From Bullera alba (lineage: Eukaryota > Basidiomycota > Tremellomycetes > Tremellales > Bulleraceae): a DNA stretch of 64,000 nucleotides. Location: positions 1,736,001-1,800,000 of the forward strand of contig BCIX01000001.1 of the NCBI GenBank assembly GCA_001600095.1. The letters are read 5' to 3'. The position numbers and the translations under genes are program-made. Shown here one piece after another: positions 34,930-46,858 of the stretch (its first letter is position 1; each line of letters starts with the position of its first letter). The notes beneath the pieces are model-generated. The model did no database searches, was not told the DNA's origin, and was given only the letters and a program-made list of their open reading frames with translations.

Positions 34930-37441
34930 ATGAAGCCTGCCCACCGCACTGCATATCATTCGCTGCTCGCCAGCAGTCTTCAAGTCGAGCGAATTTGCCA
35001 ACCTGAAAATGGCCTACCACTCGGTAGGCTCATTGTCATCAACCCAGCACTCAACCTGGTCCTGGTGGATCAGCACTTCGATCTACCCGACGGCACATCT
35101 TCCATCCCTGGAATAGGAACCCTCAAGCCGCGGATTGAATCATTGTTGGCGGACTATGTGCGAAGGGTGAAGCGGGATGTGCAGGTCTCGTGTGCGAATG
35201 AGCTCAGACGGACGCTATCTCTGGAAGAACACACAGATATCAGCGACGACAAGATTCAGCAAGCTATCCAGATTAGCTTCGAACGACTCTATCATGAGCT
35301 GGTGACCAGGGCGAAGACTGTCGTTACGGAACGACTTAGGTCATTCGCTGAGCAGAACAGAAAGACCGCTGGTTTCTCATCGGTGAGTTTAGGACCTGCG
35401 CATGATTGAGTAACATCATCATTGACTGTAAGCGCAGGGCTCCACAGCCATATTGGAAGCTGCATTCGACCGTTCTCAAAGCCTGTCGCAACGGGAATGC
35501 TCCATCGTGGCTCAAGCTGCTGGCATCACGCATCAACAGGTGAGGGCACGCTCTTTCCTTGCCGTCTCACTGTACTGACTCTGCATAGGTCCGGACATGG
35601 GTACGTCGTCTCTATACTCTCAGCCGCATCGCCACTATCCGCTTGTACTGCTACACTGCCACACCCTCTACTCGACGACCCCTTCACCCCCTCTTCATCT
35701 CCCGGTTTTTGATGGTGTCAAGATGGTCATTGCGTATTGTTCATCGGCCTTTCCCCTCTCGTTTCACCCTTTGAACCCGAAATTCAAAAGGGCTCGGACC
35801 CGTTCCTGGGTGATCGACCCTTGTTTCATCCATCAAACTCCCGGTCTCATTGTCATTTTTACCCCTTTCGGCAATTATCCCATTCCACCCCTCCTCACAC
35901 ACACACACACACACACACACCGCTTCACCCGCTTTGACCATCGCGCTCCATTTTGATGGTGACTGCGAGAGTCTAACCCTTTTGTCTTCATTACGCGTCT
36001 GTGGCAGTGCCAGTGTGGCAGTCGGCGAGAGTGGCAGTGTGGCACTTCGACATGATCCGCCGCTGAGCGCTGACCATGCTATTAGTTCCAGAACAGGAGG
36101 AACAGGAAGACGAAAGGTCGCAGGACGGCTTCAACTTCAGCACTCCCGACTCAACCGGCCGATCAAGCGATCCCAGCAACTCGACGAGTAATATCCCTTC
36201 CGAAGAGGGCGACAAAGACCGCCTCGTCTATCACACCGACACCTGCTTCTACCGCTGCTGCCGCTGCCAAGAATGGCCGAGTCATCAGGAGCCTGCCCAA
36301 GCGAGGTGGCCAAGCCGCGCAAGCTAATGCAGTCTCGCCAACCTCGAGCCTATCGTCGATGTCGACCGTAGGATCGATCCCTCCTGCTGGAGGCTTCACC
36401 TCGCCTATGAACCAGAACAACGGGTGTCAACCAACTATCTCGTTCGGCGGATCGACTGTCCCCTACATCCAGACCACGCCGACTCAGTATGCTGAGTACA
36501 ACCAATCGCAATCTCAGTCCAATCCCTCGCTCAACCTCGTTCCTCCTACTCCCGGACACGACTGGTACACCCAGGGCAACTTCAGCCAGAGTCCAGTGGA
36601 GATGACTCCTTCGTCCGAGTTCCCCAGCTTTCAACTCGCTATGGGAAACGACAATGCTGCCCAGCTAGACGAGAGCGCGATCGACCCGACTCTGGCTCAT
36701 ACCCCTTCGTGGTCATCGCCCACCAGCTCCGACTGGTCCAACTTCTCCTTCTCCCAAGGCTCCGACCCCACCCCTGAGCAGTACTCTAAGTTCAGGCTGG
36801 ACGAGATGGTTGCCAAGTCGGAAGAGGAGATGCTGTTCCAATTGAAAGAATGGCTCGATACGTCTTTCGAAGTCGACGCGGCTCCCTCATCGATGGAATT
36901 GGGCGGAGAACTGGATATTGACTTCAGTTCGGATATCCTAGACGGGATCATGGAGCAGAATACCGATGTGGGAATGTTCGACTTCGACAACGCTATGGAG
37001 CTGGCTGCTATCGAGGGAGAACCACGACCCGTCCCCGTTTCGATCTCCGGGAGGAGCACGCCATCACTGGTCAACTCAGCCTCGACCGGTGATCTCTCCA
37101 CCCAGGCTTCTACCGAGAGCTTCTCATATCAGTCGGTCGGATATCCCTCGATTGCTGTGTACCCGACTTCCGTCGCCGCAGCCAGTGGCAGCATCATCGA
37201 CCCATCCCTACAGGCCGAGTCTGCTCAAATCGACCAATCTGCCCAGTCTCACTTGGCACCCACACAGATCCCATCGCAGGCCGTGGCTCAAGCTGTGGAG
37301 AGCAGTGGATGGGCTCAAGGCGCCTTGCCATTCGCCGACTTCGGGTACAAGGTTGATCAGGGTGCATCCCAAGGCAGCGGCTGGAGCGAGGGACAGGATC
37401 TCGTCAACGGCTGGGATCAGAGGATGACTACGACTGCGTGA
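34930..37441 (+). CDS. HD2 homeodomain mating-type transcription factor (Sxi2/bW-like)
   Basis: Four phase-0 exons (34930-35382, 35438-35539, 35589-35600, 36086-37441) encode 640 residues. Residues 1-150 form the N-terminal variable/dimerisation part. The homeodomain (about 140-200) reads STAILEAAFDRSQSLSQREC... THQQVRTW, then FQNRRNRKTKGRR, the canonical WFQNRR recognition helix. Exon 3 is a 12-nt micro-exon (VRTW), and a 485-nt intron containing a CA repeat separates W189 from F190. Downstream come a Lys/Arg-rich region and a long Ser/Gln/acidic tail (DWSNFSFSQGSDPTPEQY, ELDIDFSSDILDG), probably transactivating. An in-frame ATG 39 nt upstream (34891) reads only simple Ser/Thr sequence, so 34930 is preferred. 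It pairs with HD1 to control sexual development. Confidence 0.92.
35896..35920. repeat. (CA)12 microsatellite in the long HD2 intron
   Basis: An uninterrupted CA dinucleotide run of about 25 nt inside the 485-nt intron that splits the HD2 recognition helix. It is likely length-polymorphic. Confidence 0.9.
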
Positions 37442-37883
37442 GCGACTCTTGGAGGAGAGGAGCGGGAGAATCCGGGCTCAACATTGCCGACTCTCAATAT
37501 GGGTTTCGATCTGGACCAGGAAGGAGTTCGGGTCGGGTTTCAGTGCTCGGGTTGTAGGGCGTAGAACTTGAAGGTGGACTCGTAGAAGTGTAAACGGATT
37601 TGGTGTCGAATATCTCGCTAGGATTTCGTCTTGTTCATACCTTACAGTATCTGCCATACCATAGTTTCAGGATGGATCGTGTCACGACATTGCTTGTCTG
37701 ACGGGCTTATTGGATGTTGCTTGCATTTGGTTACAATATACTTTGATTTGATACTACTTCCCACTTCTCTCGTGCGCCCGGGTTTGCGTGCCCCTCGGCT
37801 TGGTTTGCGGCTTCTCAGATCGACTCTGAAGTCCTCGATGAATCCCCTTCCGAGAGTAGAGGCATCCGGCGTTCACTTGCTTC
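37442..37883. other. convergent intergenic region (HD2 / TBL1-like 3' ends)
   Basis: A 442-bp tail-to-tail gap, presumably the two 3' UTRs. No gene was seen. Confidence 0.5.
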
Positions 37884-40643
37884 CTACTCCTGCTTCCCCA
37901 GATCTCCCGTGTACACCGTCATCAACGACTTGTTGTGCATCCCAATTGCGAGGTGCTCCCCATCGTCCCTCCACTGCATTGTCATCTGGGAACATCGGGT
38001 CAGCGCTTCATCTCGAGGCTCCGTGTGATTCGGTTACACTCACCATCATTGGCTTCTCCCTGGATGCCTGCTTGCCAGCGTCTTCCTCGATCTCCAGCTC
38101 TTTGACCCGTTTGCCAGTCTGCCCAATTGTCAGCTCATGGCTTGGTAGCTGTCTGGAGCGTTTGATACTCACTTCGATATCCCATATGACCAGCTTTCCG
38201 TTCCATCCGCCACCGGCAACGAGGTTCTTCGCAGCGGGAGAGAAGCATATCGAGCCAGTACCGGTTTCCAGACCAGATAGTGTGTACAGCGTCTGCCCTG
38301 ATAACGCGTCGAAGAGCTTCACCGTGGAATCCTGTCCACCACTACAAGGGAGTCAGTCTCCATTACAGCTGAAGCGGGTATCGTGCACAGAAGGCAGCTG
38401 TAGGACTTACGCAGCGAGGATCATTCGGCCGTCTTTACAGCTTGGACTCCATTCTAACGTGTCCATCCGCCTGTTGACGCTCCTGGTCACCACATTCAAC
38501 CGATTCACACAGTGGTCGATCCCGATGACAGCACCATTGCCCTGGAAGTAATCGTCCTTCTCACTGCCTCCGGGTCCATTGGCAATAGCACCGGCATTTG
38601 ACATCTTGGTCGGTGATGACGAGCGCGAAGTCGTTCCTCGGTCTTCAGGGTACGAAGGCAGTTTCCACACCATACACGTTCCGTCGTCCGACACACTGGC
38701 AAGCAGTCTTTTCTCCCATTCTTTTGACGCTCCACCGAGTTTGTTGATGGTGGAAGCAGTGGGAGACCACTTCAACTTGGTCACATCGTCGGTATGTCCC
38801 TTGAAGGTGTATCGCGGACGTTTGTCATTCGTCCTGAAGATGAAGATAGTATGGTCGTGGCCTCCAGAAGCAAAGACGTCGTCGTCCAACCAGTCAATGT
38901 CGGTCACTTTTCCTTTATGACTCTCAAAGCTCCTCAACATCGGTCGTTGATACACATTTCCAATTGACCAGAGGCATATCGTGAAGTCGTCCTTGGCTGT
39001 CAGGATGAACGATCCGGAGGGCGAGAACTTCAGGGCACTGATAGCTCCTCGGCCGTAGGACATGATGCCCTGCATCGATCCTGACGGGGTGAAGAGCCGT
39101 CCAACTCCATCTTGGCAGCCTGATACACAATCAGCTCTGTCGACTTAAGGGATTTCATAGCTGCAACTAGTGATAGTACACCACTCACCGGTCGCAAAGA
39201 ATGTCCCATCCGGGTGCCATGCCAACGCCGTCACACCCTTCTTCGAGCTTTCTATGCTTTTGTGAGGAATCGGAGTTTGCCTCAACAACGACAATGCGGA
39301 CCGTTCATCCTTCTCGTCAAAGTCCCATAGTCTCGCCGTACCATCGCTCGAGCCCGTCGACAAGTTCAACCGATTCTGCGGGTTCCAAGCCACACACGAG
39401 ACCATATCCCGGTGTTCGACAAACGTGGCGATATGATCCTCTGAGATGATATGTGCTGGAGTTTCCACCTTCTTTTCTTGAGATGCAGTGGATTTACGCC
39501 CATTCCGACTCGGTTTCTCCGGTTCATCCTGTTCAGACTCGGTATCCGGTATCCTACCCTTCAACCGAGGTGTCGACTTCATAGGGCTTTTCGACCTCCT
39601 ATCGGGTTTCTCCTCGACGCCGAGTTTGCTGGAATCGGCTTTTCCATTCGGACCGGATTTCGCTTTCGACCGTCTTGACTCTTTCGGCTCGTCGTCAACG
39701 TCCATATCGTCGCCGTCATCCTTATCTCTTTCTGCACGACCTTTCCCTTGGTCATCCTTTTCGAGATCGCTGGCCATGGCGGTAGCGGTGTCCGATATTC
39801 TGGCCCGTTTCTTGTCTTTATCCCGTTTCTTCGATTTCGTCGTAAGCACTGGCGATTTGGCCCTGGTTGATGCTGCGGGCGATGCCTCTCGCGAATCAGA
39901 AGCATCGGATTCTCTCCTCGACTTCCTTTTGCCCTTGACCGGGTCGACAGTGCTGGTTTCGGCTTGACTGGTCGTGCTGATGTTTATCGCTTGACCACTG
40001 GATCGATTGGTCCTCGATGGTCCCGCTTCTGGCGCCTCTGGACCTGGAGGGAATACTTCGGGTCTTTTGGGCGGAGGTGGACTGACTCGCAAACTGGGTG
40101 GAAGAGGCAGCGTGGGGTTGTTCGATGAGGAAGGGAATGAGGGTGGGCAGGCATGTGGTATGAGTAGGTGGAAAGGATTTGGACAGCTTGGTTTAAATGG
40201 CTCCCCATTGGCTCCGATGTGTCTTTCGACCTCTTCCCAGCGTAAAGACTTCCATAGTCTCCTGACTAGTTCACCCCGTTCTATCCGGCCTTCGCTCTTG
40301 CCAAAACCATCAGGTTGCCTCGATGGCCCCGAAGAGCCATTGGCTTGCTTACCCTTGGAGTTGGGCGCGGTAGGGGTGGGGAAAGAAGGGTTGTAGTGCT
40401 TGAATAGCGAGGTCGAGGGCAGGTTGGATTCGGAAAGAAGGGTGAAGGCGGTATGGGTGAAATTGGATTCGAGGAGGTACTACAGCAGATCATATTCAGC
40501 TCGAAATTCTCGAAATGAAACTGTCGGGAGCTGGAGGGACTCCCACTCACGAGGTATATCAGTATGTTGATCTCAACACTTGACAATTCCACTCTGGATT
40601 CCTCCTCGTCCACCTCCATCTCCATGTTAACGTCGTCTGCCAT
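37884..40643 (-). CDS. LisH + WD40 protein, TBL1/Sif2-like corepressor subunit
   Basis: Minus-strand multi-exon gene with start codon at 40643-40641 and stop TAG at 37886-37884. The N-terminus (MADDVNMEMEV, then INILIYL across an intron to YLLESNFTHTAFTLLSESNL) is a LisH motif used for oligomerisation. A long Lys/Glu/Ser-rich linker follows (KSRRESDASDSREASP...). The C-terminal half is a WD40 propeller: HRDMVSCVAWNPQNRLNLSTGSSDGTARLWDF, KKGVTALAWHPDGTFFATG, AISALKFSPSGSFILTAKDDFTICLWSI, HTDDVTKLKWSP and LLASVSDDGTCMVWKL. This layout matches TBL1/TBLR1 and yeast Sif2, subunits of the NCoR/Set3 histone deacetylase complexes. Other LisH-WD40 proteins cannot be fully excluded. It ends in KQE after YTGDLG. 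Confidence 0.8.
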
Positions 40644-41334
40644 TGTGGCGGGGTCAAAGTCCCTGCTTGACAGCTTTGGCGGATCAGGCGGCAGCATTCT
40701 GGCTCATTGGCGTGTGTGATGGTGTGTGAGGTGAGGTAGCCTTCAAGCAGCTTTTAACTTCGACAAGGTACCACAGGGGCCAAGTGAAGTAAAGGTATCT
40801 CGAAGATGTCGAATGCGGCAATACGACGATTTCAGCAGTCCGAGATGCTGATCACCGCTTGATCCTCCTGGGTATGTGGGTGCGACTGATTTGTAGCTCG
40901 TGTCGATGGAAGATGCCCTGGCTACTTCGTCTTGGGCCGGCGTCGTAGAGGTGATCAGGTGAGGGGTAAGAGTGAGCAAGTATAGATTTGTTGTTGCTGC
41001 TATTGAGTGCAGGTGATAGATCGAAGGTGCCACACTGCTGTAACCCCGATTTACTACTGCACCGGTTAGGATTATAACGCCGGGGTGTAGCAGATCTCGT
41101 TAGAGCGAGACGCGTTCTATTCCATGTTTTGATAAATTCAACGAGGGAGACTAGGTCCAGTGACCTCGACCAAAGAGGATCAAAGGCGTGTTCCATCATC
41201 GTCAACGTAGGGAGGACCGCTCCCAATAATTTCTGGATCCACCAGACCACCAACTTCGGTACAAGCCGTGATCTCGAAAGTCACGCAAGTCGCCTAATAA
41301 CCTACCGTTCCTGTGCCTTCCCATCCCATCCGAC
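40644..41334. other. divergent intergenic region
   Basis: This 691-bp gap separates the divergent TBL1-like and TMEM115-like genes and presumably carries both promoters. Open frames within it have no family resemblance. Confidence 0.5.
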
Positions 41335-42730
41335 ATGCCTGCTATCTCGTTCCTCCCATTCCTGCAGACGGTACCCGTCGGCACGAGAATCCTCACCGCG
41401 GTATTGGTCGTCGCATCTCTTGCTGCAATTGCTCTATCGACATTAGCGGCACAGAATGAGCACACGCCCAGTCCAACGGGCACACATATGCCATGGTTGG
41501 TCATGGTTCCAGGAGAAAGTTGGAGGTTTCCTTGGGTTTTGTTGACGGCTGGATGGGTGGAGTTGAGTGTAATCGAGGTGGGTAGAGGTCACAACTCTCG
41601 CTAGACTCGGGCAGCTTCTTCCCAGGGCCAGCCTCCGGAACTCAAGCTGATACCTGTTCTAGCTTATAATATCCGCTGTCACCCTTCCACTGGCCTGCCG
41701 ATATCTGGAGAGAATATGGGGGGCGAAGGAGTTGATAAGATTCTGCTGTATCACGATAGTGGGCAGCAATATAATAGCTTTCGGGTACAGCTGGCTGCTG
41801 TACATCCTACTAGGTGTGGAGGAGGCTCTGTGAGTGAAATGCCGAGATCCGCATCTTTCCCCCTGCCTCATCAAGCAACGACGACAGCATACTTACTGTT
41901 ATACAGCTGGGGTCTGCCTTACCACGGTCTCTCGGGGCTACAAGTTGGTTTCCTGGTGGCTTTCACGCAACTCATCCCTGAGCATCAATTGCAATTGCTG
42001 GGCAAGCTTAAAGTTCGGGTCAAGGTCAGTTGCCGTATATCCTTGGTCGGTCAAAGCCAGCTGACCGTTGTTTGACATTTCTAGACCCTTCCTGGACTGT
42101 ATCTTCTGGTGTCCAACGTCTTGGTGATCCTCCTCGGTTCATCACCATATATCCTCATCCAATTTGGCTTCTTTGTGGCCTGGGTATACCTCCGGTTCTT
42201 CAAGATCTCCGAGGATGGCCTGTCCCGTGGAGACAGGAGCGAGACTTTTGCTTTCCAGTACTGGTTCCCCCTTCCTATCAGGTAAGACTGGTCTCAGCTG
42301 TCTGCCATCAGATGTAGGAAAGCTGATGTTCGTCCAGGCCGTACATTTCGAAAGCTGCCAACTTTGTTCACAAGCTTGCTATCCGGGTCGGATTGGTAGA
42401 AGCCTGGGATGAGCCTAGTCAAGGTGGTTCTTATGCCATGCTGCCTGGGCCAGGAGGTGCTCGGGCCGAAGCCGAACGCAGGAGGTATGTCAGCTTATTA
42501 AGTGTGTAGCCTAGCTGATCATCACTTTCTCTAGAGCACTCGCCTTGAAAGCTTTGGACGCGCGACTGGCATCGGGATCCCCGGCGCCCAGCACATCACC
42601 CAATCCGCCTGCCTCGGCAACAGTCCCACCTCCAGCGGCAGCACCCTCCGCTGTCTCATCTGAGCCACCCAGATCCACCCTGACAAGGTCTCTGTCCGTC
42701 AGCGAGAACAAGCCGAAAGAGAAGGATTAA
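41335..42730 (+). CDS. TMEM115-like rhomboid-fold Golgi membrane protein
   Basis: Six exons (41335-41577, 41663-41829, 41907-42024, 42085-42281, 42338-42484, 42535-42730) encode 355 residues. Several hydrophobic helices (LTAVLVVASLAAIALSTLA, WVLLTAGWVEL, LIISAVTLPLACRYLERIWG) precede the hallmark YHGLSGLQVGFLVAFTQLIPEHQ, which matches the TMEM115 (former DUF1751) family. Human TMEM115 is a catalytically inactive rhomboid-related Golgi protein that contributes to COG-dependent Golgi function and glycosylation. No rhomboid Ser-His dyad was noticed. The C-terminus is a Pro/Ala/Ser-rich cytosolic tail. The next gene is an O-mannosyltransferase on the same strand, so a glycosylation pairing is possible but unproven. 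Confidence 0.8.
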
Positions 42731-43236
42731 AGGAAACGTTAATTGGTATCTTGTGTTGATGTCTTGAAACTGTGACGAGATAGAGAGCTGCATACATCTG
42801 TATATCACATGCATTGGCTGCGTTTGCAGAGACAGGGTGTGCTCCATACACAAGCAGAGAGCAGCAGCAGCAGGAGCCAGGAGGAGTACGCACGTCCTCG
42901 CACATCGCACACCGGCCGGTCCTCCCCGCGTTTCCCGTTGTGGAGATGTCCGCCTTTGCTGTGTCCCGCATCCCGCGAGTTGCTGTGAACGGTGAACCGA
43001 GTTGCGCAGATGTAGACCGCTGCTGGATCCTTTGTGCTCCCATCCGTCAAGATCATTGCAGACCGACTCGACAACGGAGAAGGAGGAGCGAGCTCACTGA
43101 ATAGCGCGCTTGCATAACTCGGCTCGCCATCACGCTCGAGCCGACTTTGAGCTCGGACGCCAAGATTGTAAAACGTGGAACTTGAAGTTCACATCTCCCT
43201 TGATCTCGTTCTTCCTCCTCTTCCCTACGTACCGCC
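42731..43236. other. intergenic region
   Basis: A 506-bp gap between the TMEM115-like stop and the PMT start. It contains a GCAGCAGCAGCAGGAG run near 42868 and a C/T-rich leader before the ATG. No gene was seen. Confidence 0.5.
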
Positions 43237-46200
43237 ATGCCCTCTCTATCCCCACCACCGGGGCCTAGGCTGGCAGCACCGATATCCACCGCTCCTATCA
43301 CCTCGACTGGCAAGACCACCTCCACGTACACCGACGCATCGCTAAGTAAACGCAGCTCCAACTCCCAACTCAAGGACTCGGACGCGGACCTCAGGCTGAA
43401 AGAGCGAGATGCGACAACATGGCCCAGTCGCCCTTTGTCGGGCGGTATGAGAAGAGCAGGAAGAACGGATCTGGGGCTGAAGACCAGGGAGTGGCTGTTA
43501 TTGGCCTCGGTGTGCCTATTGGGAGCAGGGGTTAGGTTGTATGGGTTGGATTATCCCCATTCCGTGGTGTGAGTGCTCCTTCCTCGGTCAGCTCGCCCTT
43601 GCCAGTTGCCCGAGGTCTAGGACAGATACTTGGAACATTGGCAACCCAGGAGGCCCGTACTGACATCTAGCTTAGCTTCGACGAGGTGCACTTCGGAGGT
43701 TTCGCTTCGAAGTATATCCGACAGGTGTTCTTCATGGATGTTCACCCTCCTCTGGCAAAGTTGCTCATCACGCTATCGGCCAAGATTGGCGGGTTTGACG
43801 GCAACTTTGCGTTCAAGGACATTGGAAAGTGAGTGGAACGCTCACCCGATATCAGCCCCGCTGCGCGTGAAGAACGGCTGAGCTGATGGGCCCGCAGCGA
43901 ATACATCGGAGAGAAGGTCCCATACCTAATCATGCGATTCTTCCCTGCGGTCCTGGGTCTGGCTCTCATTCCAATCACCTTCCTCACCCTTCTCGCCTTG
44001 CGACTATCACTAGCCACAGCTCTCCTTGGCTCGCTTTTGATCACCTTTGACAACGCCCTCATCACCCAATCCCGGCTCATCCTCCTCGACTCCTTCTTGG
44101 TCTTCTTCACCGCACTCACGATGTACTTCTGGGTCCGGTTCTCCAACCTCGACGCCGAGGGGCAGGCCTTCACGACCAAATGGTGGAAATACCTCACACT
44201 CTCGGGTCTTGCCCTTGGTGCTACCTTCTCATGCAAATGGGTCGGCTTGTTCACCATTGCAACGCTTGGTCTGGCGACTTTGAGACAACTATGGCTATTA
44301 CTAGGAAACCTCAAGGTCACGCCTACAATGTGGATCAAGCACTTCCTGGCAAGGGCACTTTGCTTGATCTTGATTCCGACTTTGTTTTACATGGCTATGT
44401 TCCAGATCCACTTCATGGTCCTCAACCGATCTGGAGATGGGGATGGGTTCATGAGCTCCGAGTTCCAGCACACTTTGATTGGACACGGCATGGAAGACAC
44501 TTATGCAGGTGAGTCGGGTGACGTCGTCAGCAATGAATCAGCTAGACAGTACTCGTGTTGAAGCTGATCATTGCCGCTGTCAGACGTCTCGTTTGGTTCG
44601 CACGTCACTATCCGACACGTCAACACCCAAGGAGGATACTTGCACTCACACGCTTCTGCCTATCCCGGTGGTTCTCAGCGTGAGTCCGCGCGCCGCGCTC
44701 GATGCAGATATCTACCCGCATTTCCTTCCTGCCGATACGGAGAAGACCAGCTAATGCGAAATTTTAGAGCAACAAATCACACTCTACCCCCACCGTGATG
44801 ACAATAACATCTGGCGTATTGTCAATGGTTCGGAGACCGACGGACCACTTTCCTACCCATGGGACGATCTGCCAATCGAGCATATCCTGACTGGAACCAA
44901 GATCAGGCTCGAGCACATCTCCACCGAGAAGCGATTGCACAGTCACGACGTCAGACCACCTGTCAGTGATGTCGACTTCCAGAACGAAGTATCGGGCTAC
45001 GGCTTTCCAGGGTGAGCGACTATACCAGCCAGCTTCCGGGTCTTCCAAGGCTGTGACGTATGAAGCTGACACTGTTTTTAGATTTGCTGGAGACGCCAAT
45101 GACGACTTCATCGTGGAGATTGCGCCGAAGACCCGAGGGGGACGGGACAAGCAAGCGAGGCATCGATTGAGGACGCTGCGAACAGAGTTCAGGTTGAGAC
45201 ACGTCTTGTCGGGTTGTTACCTGTTCTCGCATAAGGTTAAGCTGCCAGAATGGGGTTTCGAGCAGCAAGAGGTAAGGCCGAATCTGCTATGCTGAACCTC
45301 ATAACACAGAAAGCAGTCTCTAACCCTTGTTAGGTCACCTGCAACAAGAATCCAACGTGGGACAACTCGCTGTGGTACATCGAGACCAATACACATGCGC
45401 AATGTTAGCCGCCCGCCTCGCCAGTGTATCAAGGATTGAAGCTGACACTTTTTCCAGTGCCCCCCGACGCCGAAAAAGTCAACTACAGCAAACCCTCGTT
45501 CTTGACCAAATTCCTCGAGCTACAGAGCGTCATGTGGAAGACCAACGCCGGTTTGACGGACAGACACGCTTATGACTCGAGGCCACAACATTGGCCTGTC
45601 CTCAGAAGGGGAATCGTGAGTCAGCTGTTTCGTGCTGTCTCTCTTTGCAAGTAAGCTGACAAACGACACAGAACTTCTGGGTCAAGGAGAATCACCAGGT
45701 GTACTTGATTGGTAACCCGGTAGTCTGGTACGCTAGCACTATCGGAGTGCTGCTATACCTTGGTGTCCGGGCGCTACTGGTTCTGCGAGCTCAAAGAGGT
45801 TACCGAGACCTATCGCGACGTGAGTGACAAGGTTACAGCTGCTACGAACGTAGACAAACACAAGCTGAGCTTCGCATCCCTCATAGCTAAGCTTGCGTAT
45901 TACGACGAAGTCTGCTCGTTCTTGGTCATCGGCTGGGCGCTCCACTACCTTCCCTTCTTCCTCATGCAGCGACAACTCTTCCTGCATCACTACCTCCCCG
46001 CCCTGTATTTCGCCGTTTTGACCTTCTGCGCCGTATTCGACCTGGTCACCTCGGCTCTGAGGCCAAGAACGCGGACCCAAGTCGCGGCTGTGGTCCTCAT
46101 CCTGGCGATCTGGTCGTATAGCCATTTCAGCCCGTTGACCTATGGCGGCGACTGGACAAAGGGCAAGTGCGAGAAGGCGAAGTGGTTGAAGACGTGGGAC

Positions 46201-46858
46201 TTCTCGTGGTGAGTAACGGTTAACCGCCCATGATCCAGCTTCTTAGAAGATAGTAGAGCTAAGCTGATCATCCATTCAGTAATGACTTCCACGACAGTCT
46301 TTCTCAGTACAACGCCCCAATGCCAGTTAAGAGCATCAAGGTCGGATCAGAGGCGCTGGAGGATGGCCTCGGCGCTGATGTCATGACTACGATCATGGTG
46401 GTGGGTCACTCTGCTGCCCCTTTCGCTCCACCCCCGGCCATGTAAGCTGATCTCTCACGATCCAGGACGAAGCTCCCGAGCCGATCAAAAACGCCTTCGA
46501 CGACCCTAACGCGCCTCCCGAGGAAAAGACCATCGCGCCAGTCGGACCCGCCAACGAGGTCCAAATGCAGGAATCCACAATCGCCATTCCTCTTAATGAG
46601 AACCACGAGGCTCAGCGGGTGGAGGACCTTCGTAACCCCGTCGGCTTGGACGCCGGCGCTCCAGAAGTCACTGACGCCGCAGAGGACGTTGGCGGATGGC
46701 ACGGAGGTGCTGAGGATGCTGGAAAGAGGGAGGTCGAGCAGCAGCAGGAAGTGGAGGCGAAGGACAGAGTGAGGGTGGATGATGTTCCGGAGATGAGGCT
46801 GGATGCGGAGGCGCGGAGAATTGCAGAGGCGGCGATGAAAGCGGATGAGGAGGTGTAG
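43237..46858 (+). CDS. PMT2: Dolichyl-phosphate-mannose--protein O-mannosyltransferase, PMT2 subfamily
   Basis: Multi-exon gene (first exon 43237-43568, second from 43676). The polar N-terminus is followed by the PMT core: YPHSVVFDEVHFGGFASKYI (acidic DE in the first lumenal loop), DVHPPLAKLL, and GNFAFKDIGNEYIGEKVPYLIMR; the FKDIG...VPY pattern points to the PMT2 branch. Lumenal MIR-type repeats (DVSFGSHVTIRHVNTQGGYLHSH, EKRLHSHDVRPP, YLFSHKVKLPEWGFEQQEV) follow, then the C-terminal helices (LPFFLMQRQLFLHHYLPALYFA) and WLKTWDFSC. The enzyme transfers mannose from dolichol-P-mannose to Ser/Thr in the ER, usually as a Pmt1-Pmt2 heterodimer. After the last helix there is a long acidic, coiled-coil-like tail (QQQEVEAKDRVRVDDVPEM), not part of the usual core. 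Confidence 0.92.

Noticed and set aside
35896..35920. CA repeat considered as CRISPR-like or regulatory array
   Set aside because: A pure dinucleotide run without spacers, in an intron of a eukaryote; a simple microsatellite.
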